64,000 nt of DNA from Gemmatimonadota bacterium (GTDB taxonomy: Bacteria; Gemmatimonadota; Gemmatimonadetes; Longimicrobiales; Gaopeijiaceae), in contig JAJCZZ010000053.1 of assembly GCA_029262115.1 (NCBI GenBank), positions 1-64,000 on the forward strand, given 5' to 3'. This document shows, one piece after another, positions 63,832 to 64,000 of the stretch (position 1 is its first letter; each line of letters opens with the position of its first letter). The notes under the pieces were generated by a model. The model searched no databases, was not told where the DNA came from, and saw only the letters and a program-made list of their open reading frames with translations. The translations under genes and the position numbers were made by a program.

Positions 63832-64000
63832 ATGATCATGCGAAAAGCTTTGATTACGAGACGGTCCATCACGAGAGGAGCCACCGTGGTGGCGGCGATC
63901 ACGGCGACGTCGGCGTGCGCGCACGTCGGGCAGGAGGACTTCGACGCGGGAATGGCCGAACTGAGGGCCGAGATCATTCGCGGCGACGAGGACGTGAGCC
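63832..64000 (+). CDS. Lipoprotein, 5' part only (runs off the window)
   Basis: From an ATG at 63832 (a second at 63838) after a GAGGGGGG site, the frame stays open to the end of the window: MIMRKALITRRSITRGATVV, then AAITATSACAHVGQEDFDAG and MAELRAEIIRGDEDVS. The basic N-region, hydrophobic core and TSAC lipobox indicate a lipoprotein. The following polar helix resembles the start of Pal/OmpA-type or coiled-coil lipoproteins, but too little is visible to assign it. Confidence 0.6.
   Translation, partial: MIMRKALITRRSITRGATVVAAITATSACAHVGQEDFDAGMAELRAEIIRGDEDVS

Overview
The window is a 64 kb piece of a high-GC Gram-negative chromosome. The gene set includes TonB-plug and carboxypeptidase-regulatory proteins, many lipoproteins with Ig-like or beta-propeller folds, RND efflux, heptose phosphatase GmhB, SelA, and a secreted family otherwise typical of Bacteroidota. 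Together with the high GC, frequent GTG/TTG starts and extensive 1-4 bp gene overlaps, this suggests Gemmatimonadota or a close relative. That placement is inference: no rRNA gene is present. Most of the window is ordinary housekeeping DNA in tight operons, interrupted by a few accessory patches.

Layout. 1-1.6 kb: a HicB/HicA pair beside an IS4-type transposase remnant and a KTSC-domain gene. 1.9-10.7 kb: a secreted orphan family, a RadC/JAB-DinG helicase fusion, a FAH-family hydrolase with an aminotransferase, a TonB-like membrane protein and a tandem HD-GYP protein. 10.9-21.9 kb: a long co-directional run of valS, an Ig-like lipoprotein, selA, gmhB, erpA, nadA, an MBL hydrolase, purN and purH. 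21.9-28.7 kb: mixed strands with a hypothetical gene, tRNA-Ser(UGA), a TlpA-like thioredoxin, a lipoprotein with a phage-type S74 chaperone domain (and a decayed second copy upstream), a glycosyltransferase, a CDGSH protein, ispG and a cytochrome c. 28.9-39.0 kb: a tripartite RND efflux operon with two permeases, followed by a barrel-less TonB-plug protein. 39.1-44.2 kb: glnS-YqeY fusion, gltX, a LexA-like repressor and tadA.

44.2-47.9 kb is an accessory island of visibly lower GC. A DsbA-like membrane thioredoxin and a tiny secreted six-cysteine peptide lie on the minus strand. They diverge from a secreted six-bladed beta-propeller and an AraC-type regulator, with a 16-bp palindrome between the two arms. 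This is my best candidate for an undescribed system. The peptide, its oxidative-folding partner, an extracellular propeller and a dedicated regulator resemble in outline the peptide/propeller loci of Bacteroidota, but I recognise no named family for the peptide.

47.9-64 kb: an NhaC-like antiporter with an extra periplasmic domain; the pyrR-pyrB-pyrC operon behind a good sigma-70 promoter; rpsT with a strong terminator; a SCO1-PCuAC copper-chaperone fusion; an M50 protease, scpA, scpB and rluB-type operon; a large Rossmann protein of unknown role; upp; the trkA-trkH potassium uptake pair; and the start of a lipoprotein gene that runs off the end.

Other points of interest are a LexA-like protein that appears to have lost all three autocleavage elements, ~44-bp tandem duplications of gene tails at two unlinked places, and a DinG whose first Fe-S cysteine is serine.
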